Virus record (IMG/VR): IMGVR_UViG_3300034072_002212
Coordinates: 117,817 to 181,816 of that record
DNA length: 64,000 nucleotides
Reading direction: 5' to 3' (one strand)
From: a virus
Shown here: piece after piece, positions 7,038-15,322 of the stretch
How positions within the stretch are numbered: the stretch's first letter is position 1
How the letters are laid out: every line of letters begins with the position of its first letter
The notes under the pieces: generated by a model
Told to the model about the DNA's origin: nothing
The model's input: the letters and a program-made list of their open reading frames with translations, nothing else
Database searches by the model: none
Program-made: the position numbers and the translations under genes

Positions 7038-7842
7038 GGGTTATTCCCATATAGGGAATTGGTTGAGATTGGTCTGGACCGAGATCCAGCGCCCTACTTT
7101 GCGTCATCAACAACGTAGCACTTTGAGCTCAAGGCTCGAGAGCAAGTGTGAAGGTGGACCGGGCTAGACTATCATGATAGAGATCATGATACCTATATCT
7201 CCCTAGGCAGGCCGAAGCCTGTTTCCACGTTGTTGAGTCAGCGTTTTCGGGTCTTCTCTATTTGTCATAGATAACCCACCAACATCGGCTCTTCGATCTG
7301 TTGACACTTGCCCCTGAAGTGTCAGTAAGTCTCCGGAGACCGGAGTCTCCGGAGGGGCGAGTAGGCTAGGTCTGTCCAGCACCAACCCGCGGGGCTCAAT
7401 TGAGTGGTTCGACTTGGCCCACTCGACCTAGGGAGACTATGCCTTTCATCTCCCGGCGCAGCAAGGGGTGAATTTCCGCTAGGCCCCCATTGTTTCCGAT
7501 CCAGGTAGCTAAGGAGGGACCAAAACCTGGGACTTATGACCGAAGCCAGCCCACCCTCTTTATTCGTTCCTTCCGGTTTTGGCTAGCCGGCGGAACTACT
7601 TACCCGACCCACAAATGCCTAGGGCGGGGCGAGGGGTGATCCTTCCCTCGACAAAGCTACCTTGGAGGGTTTCCCCTCAGATCACTAGAGACCCTGTTAA
7701 GGACCTCGTTGCACTTCATCCGGTCAATTCCGGATCTCTTGTCCTCCCCCGGCGCCACCCGGGCGATACCTTTATGTGTCAGCACACATCCCAGTCACCA
7801 AGAACAAGATATATGGGTTCAAGGGCCGAAGCCCCTCAGTGC
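6998..7842 (-). ncRNA. Large structured non-coding RNA candidate 1 (about 0.85 kb)
   Basis: This gene-free stretch is packed with perfect inverted repeats: 7170-7178 with 7183-7191, 7302-7309 with 7317-7324, 7208-7212 with 7217-7221, 7718-7723 with 7730-7735, 7774-7779 with 7784-7789, and longer-range helices 7105-7114 with 7226-7236, 7366-7372 with 7425-7431, and 7520-7527 with 7575-7582. Two hairpins (7208-7221, 7821-7836) have C(UUCG)G loops only if read on the minus strand. A late box (7842-7853) stands at the proposed 5' end. A GGAGGG/CCCTCC hairpin with a T-rich tail closes the 3' end near 7000. Size and ornateness recall the GOLLD and ROOL RNA classes of phages, but no class was matched. 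Confidence 0.6.
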
Positions 7843-7853
7843 CTGTATTTAAG
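7842..7853 (-). promoter_or_regulatory. Late-type promoter of structured RNA 1
   Basis: Minus strand CTTAAATACAGG, within a 7-bp palindrome (TGTATTT/AAATACA), just before the first UUCG hairpin of the RNA. Confidence 0.4.
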
Positions 7854-7918
7854 GAAATACACAAAAAATGGGCTCAAAGCAACCTTTTTCTGCAGATTTT
7901 CTCACCAGTCATGGAAAT

Positions 7919-7940
7919 GGGCCGACATTTCTGCCGACCC
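7919..7940 (-). terminator. Terminator of gp18
   Basis: A 9-bp stem (7919-7927 with 7932-7940) with a GAAA loop on the minus strand, 17 nt past the gp18 stop, followed by ATTTCCATGACTG as at the Ro60 terminator. Confidence 0.7.
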
Positions 7941-7956
7941 ACTCCCTTTGTGTGCC

Positions 7957-10359
7957 TTACTGGAACAGCGCGCCGAGGTCGTCGCCGGTTGCCACAATAC
8001 GGACTGGAATGTAGATGAACTCAATCGCCTGAACTGGCTGGATCGCAATGTCCACCCACAGTTCGTGACGGTCGATACGCTCTGGAGTGTTGTTGGACTC
8101 GTCGCAGACCACGATGAAGTCGTAGAGACCGCGCAGACCAACAAGGTCAGCCAGGAAGCGTTCGAAGGTCGTCTTGACCGAGTCACGAGTCTGGAAGTCG
8201 TTTGGCTCGAAGAGGAATGGCTTCGAGATGTTATCCAGATTGTAACGCAGGTAGTTGACCAGACGCGCCACGTTGATACGATCCAGCGAGGTATCGAGGT
8301 TGTGACGGGTCTTCTGACCATACACGACCAGACCGCGGTTTGGAATGTATGCGATTGGGTTGATCTTGTTGCTGTAGAGGAGGTCACGCTGACCGTTGTT
8401 CAGCATTGCTGCCTTGAACTCACCCTGGTCATCCAGGTAACCCACGCTAGAAGCGTTGGTGACCAGACCACGAGTGAAACCAGCTGGAGCCATCCACTGA
8501 TAGCTAACAGAGTCGTTGTAAGCGAGGGTGCGGAGTGCGATGGTCGATGGTGGGACCATGATCTCGTTACCGTCGACGTTGGTGCTCAGACCCCATGGGT
8601 AATACATACCCACGTATGGGTTGAAAGTGCTGACGCCTGCCTCACTGTTGCCGTTCGAAGAGTTGGTTGCGAACTTCTGGATTTCAGCACCAGTTGGCTT
8701 CAGACGGGCTGGGGTGTCGCCGACGATGAAAGCAACTTCCTTCATGTCGGTGTTCAGGGTCACCATCTCGTCGATGAGCTCGATGTAACCAGGAGCAGCC
8801 AGCAGGTTGAAGTAAACGGTCTCTGCGCGAATGTCTTCGTTGCTCGAGATCGTGCCAGCGAGTGCCTTGACGATCATCTGACGCTGCGCCTTGCGGCCGA
8901 AGAATGGAACGCCGCTGAGCTGGTAGCCCGAAACGTTCACCCACGAACCGTTGGTGTACTGCTTGACGTCGTTGGTCGAAGCAGCGAGGTCGAACAGCTT
9001 CATACCTTCTGCGTAGTTGACTGCCGAGGTAGAAACTGCCTCACCAAAGGCAATGCCGTCGATTGGGTCGATGTTGTTCTCGACGTTGATCGCCTTCCAA
9101 GCATTGTTGGTGCGACGATACATCTTTGGATAGTTCTCGAGATCCGAAGTGTCCACCCAGAGGTCATTCTCAACCAGCGGAGCGCCAGTGCTCTGAGTGG
9201 TTGGAGCCGAACCAAGTAGGATCACGCCGTTTGCGTCAGTTGCTGGGTAAACCGAACGGTATGCAACCCACTGACCACCCTGGCTGATCTTGACGTTCAC
9301 CGAGAGGTTCTGGTTGTTATACCACAGGGTGCCTTCCTCTGGATCGCTGGTTGGCTCTGCGGAACCAGCCTGCTCACCGAGGTTAACCCAGTTGCTGCCG
9401 TCGAACTTGCGGAAGTTGAAGACCGCACGAGTGTCCTCATGACGCAGGTAAACCGAACCGGTGACCTGTGCCAGAGTGGTTTCACGCTGCTGGCTGTAGA
9501 TTGGAACCAGAGTCTGATCCCAAGCGCCAGTTGCGACGTTGAAGGTCTTCAGCAGCCAAGTTGCTGCCGCAGAGATCGAGGTCACAACGTCTGGAGTGTG
9601 GAGGATCAGAACGCTACCAACTGCGCCGTTCGCTGGGCGGTAGGTGTTGTAGGTCAGGTTCAGGTCAGCCGAAGCACCTGCCGCAACCTTTGCGTTCTTC
9701 CATTCGGAAGTGCCGACAACCTGCCAAGTGCCGTCAACCATCTGGTAGAGGACCTTGGTCTGAGTCAGAACCACCATAGCGAAGTCGCCCTCGACCGCAC
9801 CAGCAATCAGAGGAACTGGAACGCCAGAGATGATCTCAGCAGCTTCAGTGTCAATGGAGTCTTCGTCTTCAACGACCCAGAGATCGCGCTCAGCCCACTC
9901 GCTGCCAGTGTACTCGTAGATGCCCCAGGTGTTGTTCTGAGTGTCGAGCCAGTTGGTGCCGTGAGCAGCTTCAGCACGTGGCGCAGTTGCGCGTGGCATC
10001 AGCTGAGCATAGTCGATCGCTGCGCGAATGACGAACGCGCGGTTAGCAATACCAAGATACTGGTATGCCGCATGGAGACCGAACTCGTTGAGTTCGTAAC
10101 CGTGAACAGCAGAGCCGTTCTTGGTGTAGAAAATTGGGTTGCCGAACGTCTGGAGGAGCTCGCGCTGGCTCGTGATTGGGTAGAGCTTGTTCGCGTTCTC
10201 AGGAAGGGTGCCCTCAGCAACACCGCTACCACTTGGCAGCGACTTGTATTCGTGCGTGCCGATGATGATCAGCGGAACAGTGCCTTCACCAGCCGTTGCG
10301 TAGTTGGATTCGTCGGTTACGGTAACAGAAGTACCGGGCGACACTAGAGGATAAACCAT
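7957..10359 (-). CDS. 18: Contractile tail sheath protein (gp18-like)
   Basis: About 800 residues; T4 gp18 has 659. The N-terminus (VYPLVSPGTSVTVTDESNY), the early block ANKLYPITSQRELLQTFGNP (about 57-76) with YQYLGIANRAFVIRAAIDYA, and the C-terminal block LRYNLDNISKPFLFEPND followed by TFERFLADLVGLRGLYDF are typical of T4-type sheath proteins. The C-terminal domain is the conserved, inner-layer part. A surface domain of tandem tryptophan-rich beta motifs (GSNWVNLGEQAG, EGTLWYNNQ, NDLWVDTSD) is inserted in the middle. The start at 10359 follows AAGGGG, with a late promoter at 10395-10406. It ends at a strong terminator. Confidence 0.92.
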   Translation of the reverse strand: MVYPLVSPGTSVTVTDESNYATAGEGTVPLIIIGTHEYKSLPSGSGVAEGTLPENANKLYPITSQRELLQTFGNPIFYTKNGSAVHGYELNEFGLHAAYQYLGIANRAFVIRAAIDYAQLMPRATAPRAEAAHGTNWLDTQNNTWGIYEYTGSEWAERDLWVVEDEDSIDTEAAEIISGVPVPLIAGAVEGDFAMVVLTQTKVLYQMVDGTWQVVGTSEWKNAKVAAGASADLNLTYNTYRPANGAVGSVLILHTPDVVTSISAAATWLLKTFNVATGAWDQTLVPIYSQQRETTLAQVTGSVYLRHEDTRAVFNFRKFDGSNWVNLGEQAGSAEPTSDPEEGTLWYNNQNLSVNVKISQGGQWVAYRSVYPATDANGVILLGSAPTTQSTGAPLVENDLWVDTSDLENYPKMYRRTNNAWKAINVENNIDPIDGIAFGEAVSTSAVNYAEGMKLFDLAASTNDVKQYTNGSWVNVSGYQLSGVPFFGRKAQRQMIVKALAGTISSNEDIRAETVYFNLLAAPGYIELIDEMVTLNTDMKEVAFIVGDTPARLKPTGAEIQKFATNSSNGNSEAGVSTFNPYVGMYYPWGLSTNVDGNEIMVPPSTIALRTLAYNDSVSYQWMAPAGFTRGLVTNASSVGYLDDQGEFKAAMLNNGQRDLLYSNKINPIAYIPNRGLVVYGQKTRHNLDTSLDRINVARLVNYLRYNLDNISKPFLFEPNDFQTRDSVKTTFERFLADLVGLRGLYDFIVVCDESNNTPERIDRHELWVDIAIQPVQAIEFIYIPVRIVATGDDLGALFQ

Positions 10360-10394
10360 AAACCAGCCCCTTTGCAATCGGTGGATTTCGTTAC

Positions 10395-10406
10395 CAGTAT
10401 TTATCC
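10395..10406 (-). promoter_or_regulatory. Late promoter of gp18
   Basis: Minus strand GGATAAATACTG about 36 nt before the gp18 start. Confidence 0.6.
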
Positions 10407-10470
10407 AGCGGTTGAAAAGGTGGGTGGATTATGTGCTAGGAGAACCTCTACTCTTTTTCAGCTATACAGA

Positions 10471-11073
10471 TTAGTCTTGAAACCAACCAAACAGGTTGCG
10501 AATGGCCCACTTGCCAGCACTGTTGAGCTCTCGAGTGCCAATGCCCGCCCAGACGCCTTGAGGTTTGGGAGGACTTTCGATGGGCTTCCAACCACCCACA
10601 TACTGGAACCACTGCTCATTGTCCTGATCGAACACATAGAGAGGCAGGGGTTCGAACTGAGCCAGCTGCTCATGACGATCCAAGAACATCTGAACCGCCC
10701 AGCCAGTGCCACCGTTCACAACACCATCATGTCGGAACGATGCCACGGCATAGACAGCTTCAGCCCATTGGACCTGATACCAATTGCGTCTCAGAAGCGA
10801 TTTAACGTTCTGTGAACGCTTACCGGGCCAGGGACGCTTCAGGGGCTTGCTGGCCTTCTTCAGGGCTTCGTCGGCCCTTACAAGCTGCTCTTCGGTGAGC
10901 ACCACGAGCTCCTGAGCCGGGGCTTGGCTTCTGTGCCCATCAAAGGACCAGTGAATCACGCTCTGACCATCCCGGCCAGCATTCATCCCCCACTGAAGGT
11001 CAGCACCGTCAGCACCGCCACTCAGGCAGATGTTGCCCTTTAGAGCTTCAAAAAGTGGTTCTTCAGCAGACAT
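10471..11073 (-). CDS. SLOG/DUF2493-like nucleotide-binding protein
   Basis: The 200 residues contain a Rossmann-like glycine motif LSGGADGADLQWGM (about 17-30), like the GGAxGAD signature of the SLOG superfamily (DUF2493/YspA type), and a second GIGTREL motif near 178-184. SLOG proteins bind or process nucleotide ligands, including NAD-derived ones in some defence systems; the ligand here is unknown. The gene overlaps the upstream dNMP kinase by 34 bp, so the two are cotranscribed and possibly coupled. Confidence 0.5.
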   Translation of the reverse strand: MSAEEPLFEALKGNICLSGGADGADLQWGMNAGRDGQSVIHWSFDGHRSQAPAQELVVLTEEQLVRADEALKKASKPLKRPWPGKRSQNVKSLLRRNWYQVQWAEAVYAVASFRHDGVVNGGTGWAVQMFLDRHEQLAQFEPLPLYVFDQDNEQWFQYVGGWKPIESPPKPQGVWAGIGTRELNSAGKWAIRNLFGWFQD

Positions 11074-11702
11074 TCTGTCTTGTCATACAGGTCTTGGATA
11101 GTGCCGTCATTCTCTACCAGATCGGCTTCTTCACCAAGCCATGCCCATTCTGAGACGTGAACCGTTGGGTAGGCAAATGCCATTTCAGGACGATAGTCAT
11201 CATCGCTCTTGGCAGTCTTGAGAGCCAGATCAAACCACTCGGGCTCTGGGCCCCGCTTCACACGGAACAGGAGACCATTATATTGGCGAACCAGCTTGCA
11301 CTCGTTTGGGAAACGGCAATCAGTGATGACCACGCGCTCCTTGTCACGCAAGCGAGCTTCAAGGCTCTTGATCCAGAGATTATTGTCGAAGTGCTGGCGC
11401 ATCACGTCAGTGCCAATGACCTGCATGGCAGCGCGTGGGGTGAATCGACCCAGATACTTGAACGGGGTCTCATTCCAATTGAGCTTGGCTTCCCACCACT
11501 CGTCAGGCGTTTCGCGCCAAGTGCGGCTGTCAGTTGTGTTGCCCTCGAGAAGCGCACGGTCCCAGCCAAAGACCGCTGCGAGCAGATCCTTGAGAGGGTT
11601 CGCGAAGCTTTCGACAACGAAGCCATGTTCACGGACGAGATATTCGCCCGCGGTGTCCTTACCTGAACCCTTGAATCCAAGGATCCCTACTACCTGAGTC
11701 AT
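11040..11702 (-). CDS. 1: Deoxynucleoside monophosphate kinase (gp1-like)
   Basis: A 220-residue P-loop kinase: Walker A GFKGSGKDT at 8-16, then a lid/NMP-binding region (RETPDEWWEAKLNW, FTPRAAMQVIGTDVMRQHFD about 86-105) and VVITDCRFPNE, as in T4 gp1 (241 aa). It phosphorylates dNMPs, including modified or phage-specific ones, feeding dNTP synthesis. It lies at the head of a two-gene unit with the SLOG-like gene. A short inverted repeat CTCACC/GGTGAG at 11708-11728 stands just upstream. Confidence 0.88.
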   Translation of the reverse strand: MTQVVGILGFKGSGKDTAGEYLVREHGFVVESFANPLKDLLAAVFGWDRALLEGNTTDSRTWRETPDEWWEAKLNWNETPFKYLGRFTPRAAMQVIGTDVMRQHFDNNLWIKSLEARLRDKERVVITDCRFPNECKLVRQYNGLLFRVKRGPEPEWFDLALKTAKSDDDYRPEMAFAYPTVHVSEWAWLGEEADLVENDGTIQDLYDKTECLLKNHFLKL

Positions 11703-11707
11703 AGAGC

Positions 11708-11728
11708 CTCACCATTATTTTTGGTGAG
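11708..11728. repeat. Inverted repeat upstream of dNMP kinase gene
   Basis: CTCACC and GGTGAG separated by a 9-nt A/T-rich loop, 6 nt before the dNMP kinase start. It could be a terminator of the upstream gene or a leader hairpin. Confidence 0.35.
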
Positions 11729-11759
11729 ACTAACAAACCAGAGTTCAGAAAGTCAGTAT

Positions 11760-12092
11760 TCAGGAGTCTTTGGGTTCCATGGCCAACCGCAACGTGTAGA
11801 TGTGCTGCGAGGCTTCCTGGAGGATGGGCACCACGTAGAGCTTGCCAGTGCCCAGAGGGTCCATGGGCTGGATCAGCGCCATACAGAGGTTATTGACCTC
11901 CAGCCACTCGGGCTTGCCGCCAGCTTCGAGCCGCTCAATCATATTGGCAGCTTCGTTGTGGAGAGGCGTGAGAGGCTTGAACTCTCGGGTGAAGATCATC
12001 GAGCCGTCGAGTGGCCCCGCACCATCATTCACTGGCATGTGATAGATGCCGCGGAGCCTGTCGACTAGCCGAAGCGGCTGCGGATCAGTCAT
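11760..12092 (-). CDS. Unknown protein, 110 aa
   Basis: Not recognised. A soluble protein with a helix-rich centre (PLHNEAANMIERLEAGGKPE, about 43-62) and a C-terminal helical segment. It overlaps the Pth2-like gene by 8 bp and is translated from the same early transcript. Confidence 0.6.
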   Translation of the reverse strand: MTDPQPLRLVDRLRGIYHMPVNDGAGPLDGSMIFTREFKPLTPLHNEAANMIERLEAGGKPEWLEVNNLCMALIQPMDPLGTGKLYVVPILQEASQHIYTLRLAMEPKDS

Positions 12093-12573
12093 TCGGATAG
12101 AGGCCGAACGACCGCAACAGAACCTTCAGCTGGTCCTTGTCGCCCAGCACATAGGCCGTGGTGATCTCCTCGCGGAAGCACACCTTGAAGCCCGGAGGGC
12201 CACTGACCGGGTCCATCGTGTGGACCTTGGGGTCGATCAGCTTGACCAGCTCATAATCGACCAGGTAGGGGTAGGTCGGATCGACCACCACGTCCGCGAC
12301 GAAGCCCAGCTTCTTCGCTGCCGCGACCACTGCCTGAACCGTTGCGAGATCCAGCTGGCTCTTGTCACCCAGCGCGATGGTCGTACCGAAGCCCTTGGCC
12401 ATCATGTGCCAGTCGACGACTTCCTGAGCCGGCGTCTTGCCCTTCTTCAGAGGCTCGACGACCTCACGCCACGTCAGCTGGTTGCCGGCATGCATCGCAT
12501 GGGCAATGGCCTTACCGGCGCCCAGGCTCGGGAGGTCCGTGCGAACCAAGCAATATGCGTAGATGTCTGCCAA
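12085..12573 (-). CDS. Peptidyl-tRNA hydrolase 2 (Pth2-like)
   Basis: The 162-residue protein carries the Pth2 N-terminal signature: RTDLPSLGAGKAIAHAMHA at 11-29, matching R-x-D-L...G-K-x-A-x-x-x-x-H-A, and VVVDPTYPYLVDYE (about 94-107) where the catalytic Asp strand lies in Pth2. Canonical Pth2 is about 115-120 residues; this one has an insert after the first helix. Pth2 frees tRNA from stalled peptidyl-tRNA. In a phage it could rescue tRNA under translational stress or anticodon nuclease attack (inference). An early promoter lies at 12601-12628. Confidence 0.65.
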   Translation of the reverse strand: MADIYAYCLVRTDLPSLGAGKAIAHAMHAGNQLTWREVVEPLKKGKTPAQEVVDWHMMAKGFGTTIALGDKSQLDLATVQAVVAAAKKLGFVADVVVDPTYPYLVDYELVKLIDPKVHTMDPVSGPPGFKVCFREEITTAYVLGDKDQLKVLLRSFGLYPND

Positions 12574-12600
12574 ATGGGCCTCCTGTTGTTTCTTAGACCC

Positions 12601-12628
12601 GCTTTAGCAGAAAGAACGCACCTGTCAA
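12601..12628 (-). promoter_or_regulatory. Early promoter of the Pth2-like gene
   Basis: Minus strand TTGACA (12628-12623), 16 nt, TGC-TAAAGC (12606-12601). Confidence 0.6.
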
Positions 12629-13083
12629 CCAGTTTGGCTAAGGTAGTGAGCCTGTCGCTTCTGCTGGTATTTGATCGCGTCCTTCTGGCTGGTGAAGTAG
12701 ACGTGATTGTAGAAGGTGTTGTTGGAATGTCCCTTGCCCACCGCAATACGATGAAGAGCACCACCTTCGTGATTTTCATACTCGTATTCGCGGATCTTCT
12801 CCACGGTATCCAGGATTTCTCCATTGGCTCCCTTGGGCAGAAAGCTGCGGAGAGCATTGATCTGACTGGAGACCGTGTTGCCCGTGCGAGTCACAATGAC
12901 CTGATAGATCTTGGACTGGTTGAGACCAATGAGTTGCTCGGGGAAGATGATCGCGCTCTTATAGCCGCGGAGCATCTTCTCACGGTCGCGGTAGGTCTGG
13001 GCCCACTCACCGGTTGCGCTCAGGATACGCCAGGCCTTGTAGCCCTTTGCTCCGATCTTCTTGAAGTCAGTTGCCTCAGCCAT
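12625..13083 (-). CDS. Unknown protein, 152 aa
   Basis: Not recognised. A basic, mixed alpha/beta protein with a tyrosine- and aromatic-rich C-terminus (NNTFYNHVYFTSQKDAIKYQ, about 123-142). It overlaps the upstream gene by 8 bp. Its last codons overlap the early promoter of the Pth2-like gene. Confidence 0.6.
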   Translation of the reverse strand: MAEATDFKKIGAKGYKAWRILSATGEWAQTYRDREKMLRGYKSAIIFPEQLIGLNQSKIYQVIVTRTGNTVSSQINALRSFLPKGANGEILDTVEKIREYEYENHEGGALHRIAVGKGHSNNTFYNHVYFTSQKDAIKYQQKRQAHYLSQTG

Positions 13084-13417
13084 AGGGATCTTTCATATGG
13101 TTTCTGACATAGGCGTCAACCACTTCCTTGGGCTGACTAGCAACAAACATGAGGAACACCTCATGGATAGCATAGCGGGAGCCGCGCGTCGTGATAAAGC
13201 ACTGATCCTCGAGAGCCTGGAGTTGGTGCTTGAGCTTCTCGGCCAGGGTATATTTGGAATACTTGCTGCGGTTGAACTCCTCGGGGTCAACGTGGCGGAC
13301 CACATCCGTGATGTTCATCCAGATCATGCCATCATCGGGAAGGGTTCCAGCGAGCTTGGCAAACACCGTCTGCCGAATAAAGGCATCTAGGACTGCTCGC
13401 GCAGAGTGATCAGTCAT
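13076..13417 (-). CDS. Unknown protein, 113 aa, possible winged helix
   Basis: The start at 13417 is chosen because it overlaps the upstream stop by 8 bp, as elsewhere in this operon; a longer frame would run 80 bp into the upstream gene. The product looks like a small helix-turn-helix protein (DGMIWMNITDVVRHVDPEEF, then KLKHQLQALEDQCFITTRGS), resembling a winged-helix DNA-binding unit, but no family is recognised. Confidence 0.55.
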   Translation of the reverse strand: MTDHSARAVLDAFIRQTVFAKLAGTLPDDGMIWMNITDVVRHVDPEEFNRSKYSKYTLAEKLKHQLQALEDQCFITTRGSRYAIHEVFLMFVASQPKEVVDAYVRNHMKDPYG

Positions 13418-14057
13418 CCGACGACCAGCCCGTGATGTAGATGCGCTTGTTTTCCCAGTCCATGTTGGCGTAGGTGCCACAATCATGTCCGTAGCCATCC
13501 GGCCGGCTGGTCAGGATCCAACCGGAAGGCCGGAAGTTCTCGAAGCTCACGCCGGCCGGGATCTCCCAGCCCTTGCTCACGAAATAGTCCTTGGCGGTTT
13601 CGTCCGTGAGGGCCAGCACTTCCTGGTATTCAGGCATCACGCCCTTGAGTTCTTGTTCGAAGCGGGTGTTGACGGCATCGCGAATTGCGGCCGTGCGACA
13701 ATTCTGCCACTCCTCGACCTGAGCACGCCACTCGATGTATTCGGGCATCTTCTTGATGTCGCCAGGCTTGGGCAGCGCCACATAAACCCGAGGCTTCTTG
13801 CCCGATCCCTTGCTGATGGTGAAATTCTTGTGCGACTTGGAGTAGTCGAAATCGCGCAGGGTGAAGATGTTGTAGAACACCTTGCTGGTGTCAACACAGA
13901 CCCTGATGTCGTTGGCCGCACTGTCGATGACTTCGAGCCAAAGCTCAGGATAGCTTGCCTGGAACTCGTTGATGACCTTGGTGCGGGTTTCACCTTCGAT
14001 CTTGCTACGCACAGGGTAGCCAAACATCGCAGTTACCAGGTCACCAATGTCTACCAT
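13410..14057 (-). CDS. Unknown protein, 215 aa
   Basis: Not recognised. Mixed alpha/beta with a glycine-lysine patch (ISKGSGKKPRVYVALPKPGD, about 80-99) and a tryptophan-rich end. It is the first gene of a three-gene leftward unit behind the early promoter at 14082-14109. Confidence 0.6.
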   Translation of the reverse strand: MVDIGDLVTAMFGYPVRSKIEGETRTKVINEFQASYPELWLEVIDSAANDIRVCVDTSKVFYNIFTLRDFDYSKSHKNFTISKGSGKKPRVYVALPKPGDIKKMPEYIEWRAQVEEWQNCRTAAIRDAVNTRFEQELKGVMPEYQEVLALTDETAKDYFVSKGWEIPAGVSFENFRPSGWILTSRPDGYGHDCGTYANMDWENKRIYITGWSSDD

Positions 14058-14081
14058 TTCCGATCTCCTTTTCTTGAGATC

Positions 14082-14123
14082 ACAATAGCAGGTCTGGTGT
14101 TCCTGTCAAGCCAAGAACACCAG
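14082..14123 (-). promoter_or_regulatory. Early promoter with overlapping inverted repeat
   Basis: Minus strand TTGACA (14109-14104), 16 nt, TGC-TATTGT (14087-14082). CTGGTGTTC (14094-14102) and GAACACCAG (14115-14123) form a 9-bp inverted repeat flanking the -35 box. A related repeat occurs at 14782-14805, suggesting an operator. Confidence 0.55.
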
Positions 14124-14169
14124 AAAGATCACCAGAAAAGTGAGATACCAGCGAATAAAGTAGAACTTG

Positions 14170-14760
14170 TCAGGCTCGGGGGAGTCGACGAAGTTCTCGG
14201 TTGATATTCTCGTCACGGTATAGGGGACGGGCGGCCTTGTAAGCAGCACGGGTGACTTGCTTGAGGAAAGTTTCCGCTGCGTCGACAGCTTCGCCGAGTG
14301 TCGCATAAGTGCCGATCTGCTCCTTTCCGTTGAGGACCTGGGCGAACTCGCTGTAGAGGCGATATTCGTCTTTAGCGTTCTCGAGCATGTTGATGCCGTT
14401 GAACATCACCGGGCCACGATGTTTGTCGTTCTGAATATAGTAGGCCGAAAGACCGTTCTCACCCTCGCGCGACCACACGCCGGGGTTCTTGGCCGATACC
14501 AGTGGATGCTGGGGCTGGGCCGCGAGCTGCTTCTGCCGTTCGGCTTGGTCCGCAGCACGGATTTCCGGAAGCCAGGAATAAGCCTCGCTCTCACTGGGCT
14601 CGTATCCGGTCTCGGCGACCAGATCTCGAAACTCCTTCATGAGCCGGCGGTGCTTGCGCTCCACTTGGCTGCGCGACAGTTCACCATCGCAGGTCAGGTT
14701 CTCGGGGCTCAGTGCGCTGTAGATGTCCAGAAACTTGCGCTTGTGGTCCAACGTGAGCAT
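14170..14760 (-). CDS. Unknown protein, 196 aa
   Basis: Not recognised. A helical, charged N-terminal half (about 25-50, lysine/arginine-rich) and a glutamine/proline linker near 85. The second half contains ENGLSAYYIQNDKHRGPVMF. It is preceded by its own early promoter and palindrome at 14782-14816. Confidence 0.55.
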   Translation of the reverse strand: MLTLDHKRKFLDIYSALSPENLTCDGELSRSQVERKHRRLMKEFRDLVAETGYEPSESEAYSWLPEIRAADQAERQKQLAAQPQHPLVSAKNPGVWSREGENGLSAYYIQNDKHRGPVMFNGINMLENAKDEYRLYSEFAQVLNGKEQIGTYATLGEAVDAAETFLKQVTRAAYKAARPLYRDENINRELRRLPRA

Positions 14761-14781
14761 TTCCGATCTCCTTATTGCCTA

Positions 14782-14816
14782 TGTTCTGGTGATAGCACCA
14801 GAACAGGGCGAGTCAA
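14782..14816 (-). promoter_or_regulatory. Early promoter embedded in a 10-bp palindrome
   Basis: Minus strand TTGACT (14816-14811), 16 nt, TGC-TATCAC (14794-14789). The perfect inverted repeat TGTTCTGGTG (14782-14791) / CACCAGAACA (14796-14805) covers the -10 box and is a candidate operator. Confidence 0.55.
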
Positions 14817-15292
14817 CCAGAATATCGAAGATATCTATCCACTGCGCCACGACGGCCAATATAGATGCCCCACGTATCATCCAGAGAGCTTCGGGTGCTC
14901 TCGAGCATCGAGGAACGGCGCCAGCCGGCGATATTGAAGACGTTGGATCTCGCACGATAGCGATTCTGACCATCGTAAGCGATGTCTATGAGGGAACCAA
15001 AGCGATCTCTGATGTCTCGCTTGATCTTCTCTTCCTCGGCAAAACAGGAATTCTTGAGACAACGTAGCGGGCAGTCCAGCTTGAGCGACAGAACTCGTTC
15101 GCGATCTTGCGGCCGCAGGTCATCAAAGTTGGTGTAGAGAACCCGAGCAATATCCTCGGGTGAATAGAACGTGTGATCCTCACCCAAAGCTAGTTCTCTG
15201 AGTCGGAGAGCATAGAGGACACGCCAGACGTCGTAGGGATGCTGACGAAGCATCTTCCTATTGGGATCGATCTTGCGGTTTATAACGCCCAT
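14813..15292 (-). CDS. Unknown protein, 159 aa
   Basis: Not recognised. Basic and arginine-rich throughout (LYALRLRELALGEDHTF about 26-42; RYRARSNVFN about 111-120), with two cysteines in CPLRCLKNSC (about 74-83) that could bind metal or zinc. It ends close to the promoter of the next gene. Confidence 0.55.
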   Translation of the reverse strand: MGVINRKIDPNRKMLRQHPYDVWRVLYALRLRELALGEDHTFYSPEDIARVLYTNFDDLRPQDRERVLSLKLDCPLRCLKNSCFAEEEKIKRDIRDRFGSLIDIAYDGQNRYRARSNVFNIAGWRRSSMLESTRSSLDDTWGIYIGRRGAVDRYLRYSG

Positions 15293-15322
15293 ACCAACTG
15301 GATAGCATGGGCGCTAAGAAGA

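Noticed and set aside
7208-7221. GNCGAAG-like Ro-binding motif in RNA 1
   Set aside because: The matches arise from GGC-CGAA-GCC hairpins, which also occur at unrelated terminators such as 33004-33028.
7229-7238. 10-nt complementarity between RNA 1 and RNA 2 (GTTGTTGAGT with 45641-45650)
   Set aside because: One match of this length is expected by chance between two stretches of about 1 kb, and the RNA 1 side already pairs internally with 7105-7114.
7579-9219. Long plus-strand open frame opposite gp18
   Set aside because: It is the antisense shadow of the gp18 gene, runs into the folded RNA region, lacks a ribosome site and resembles no protein.
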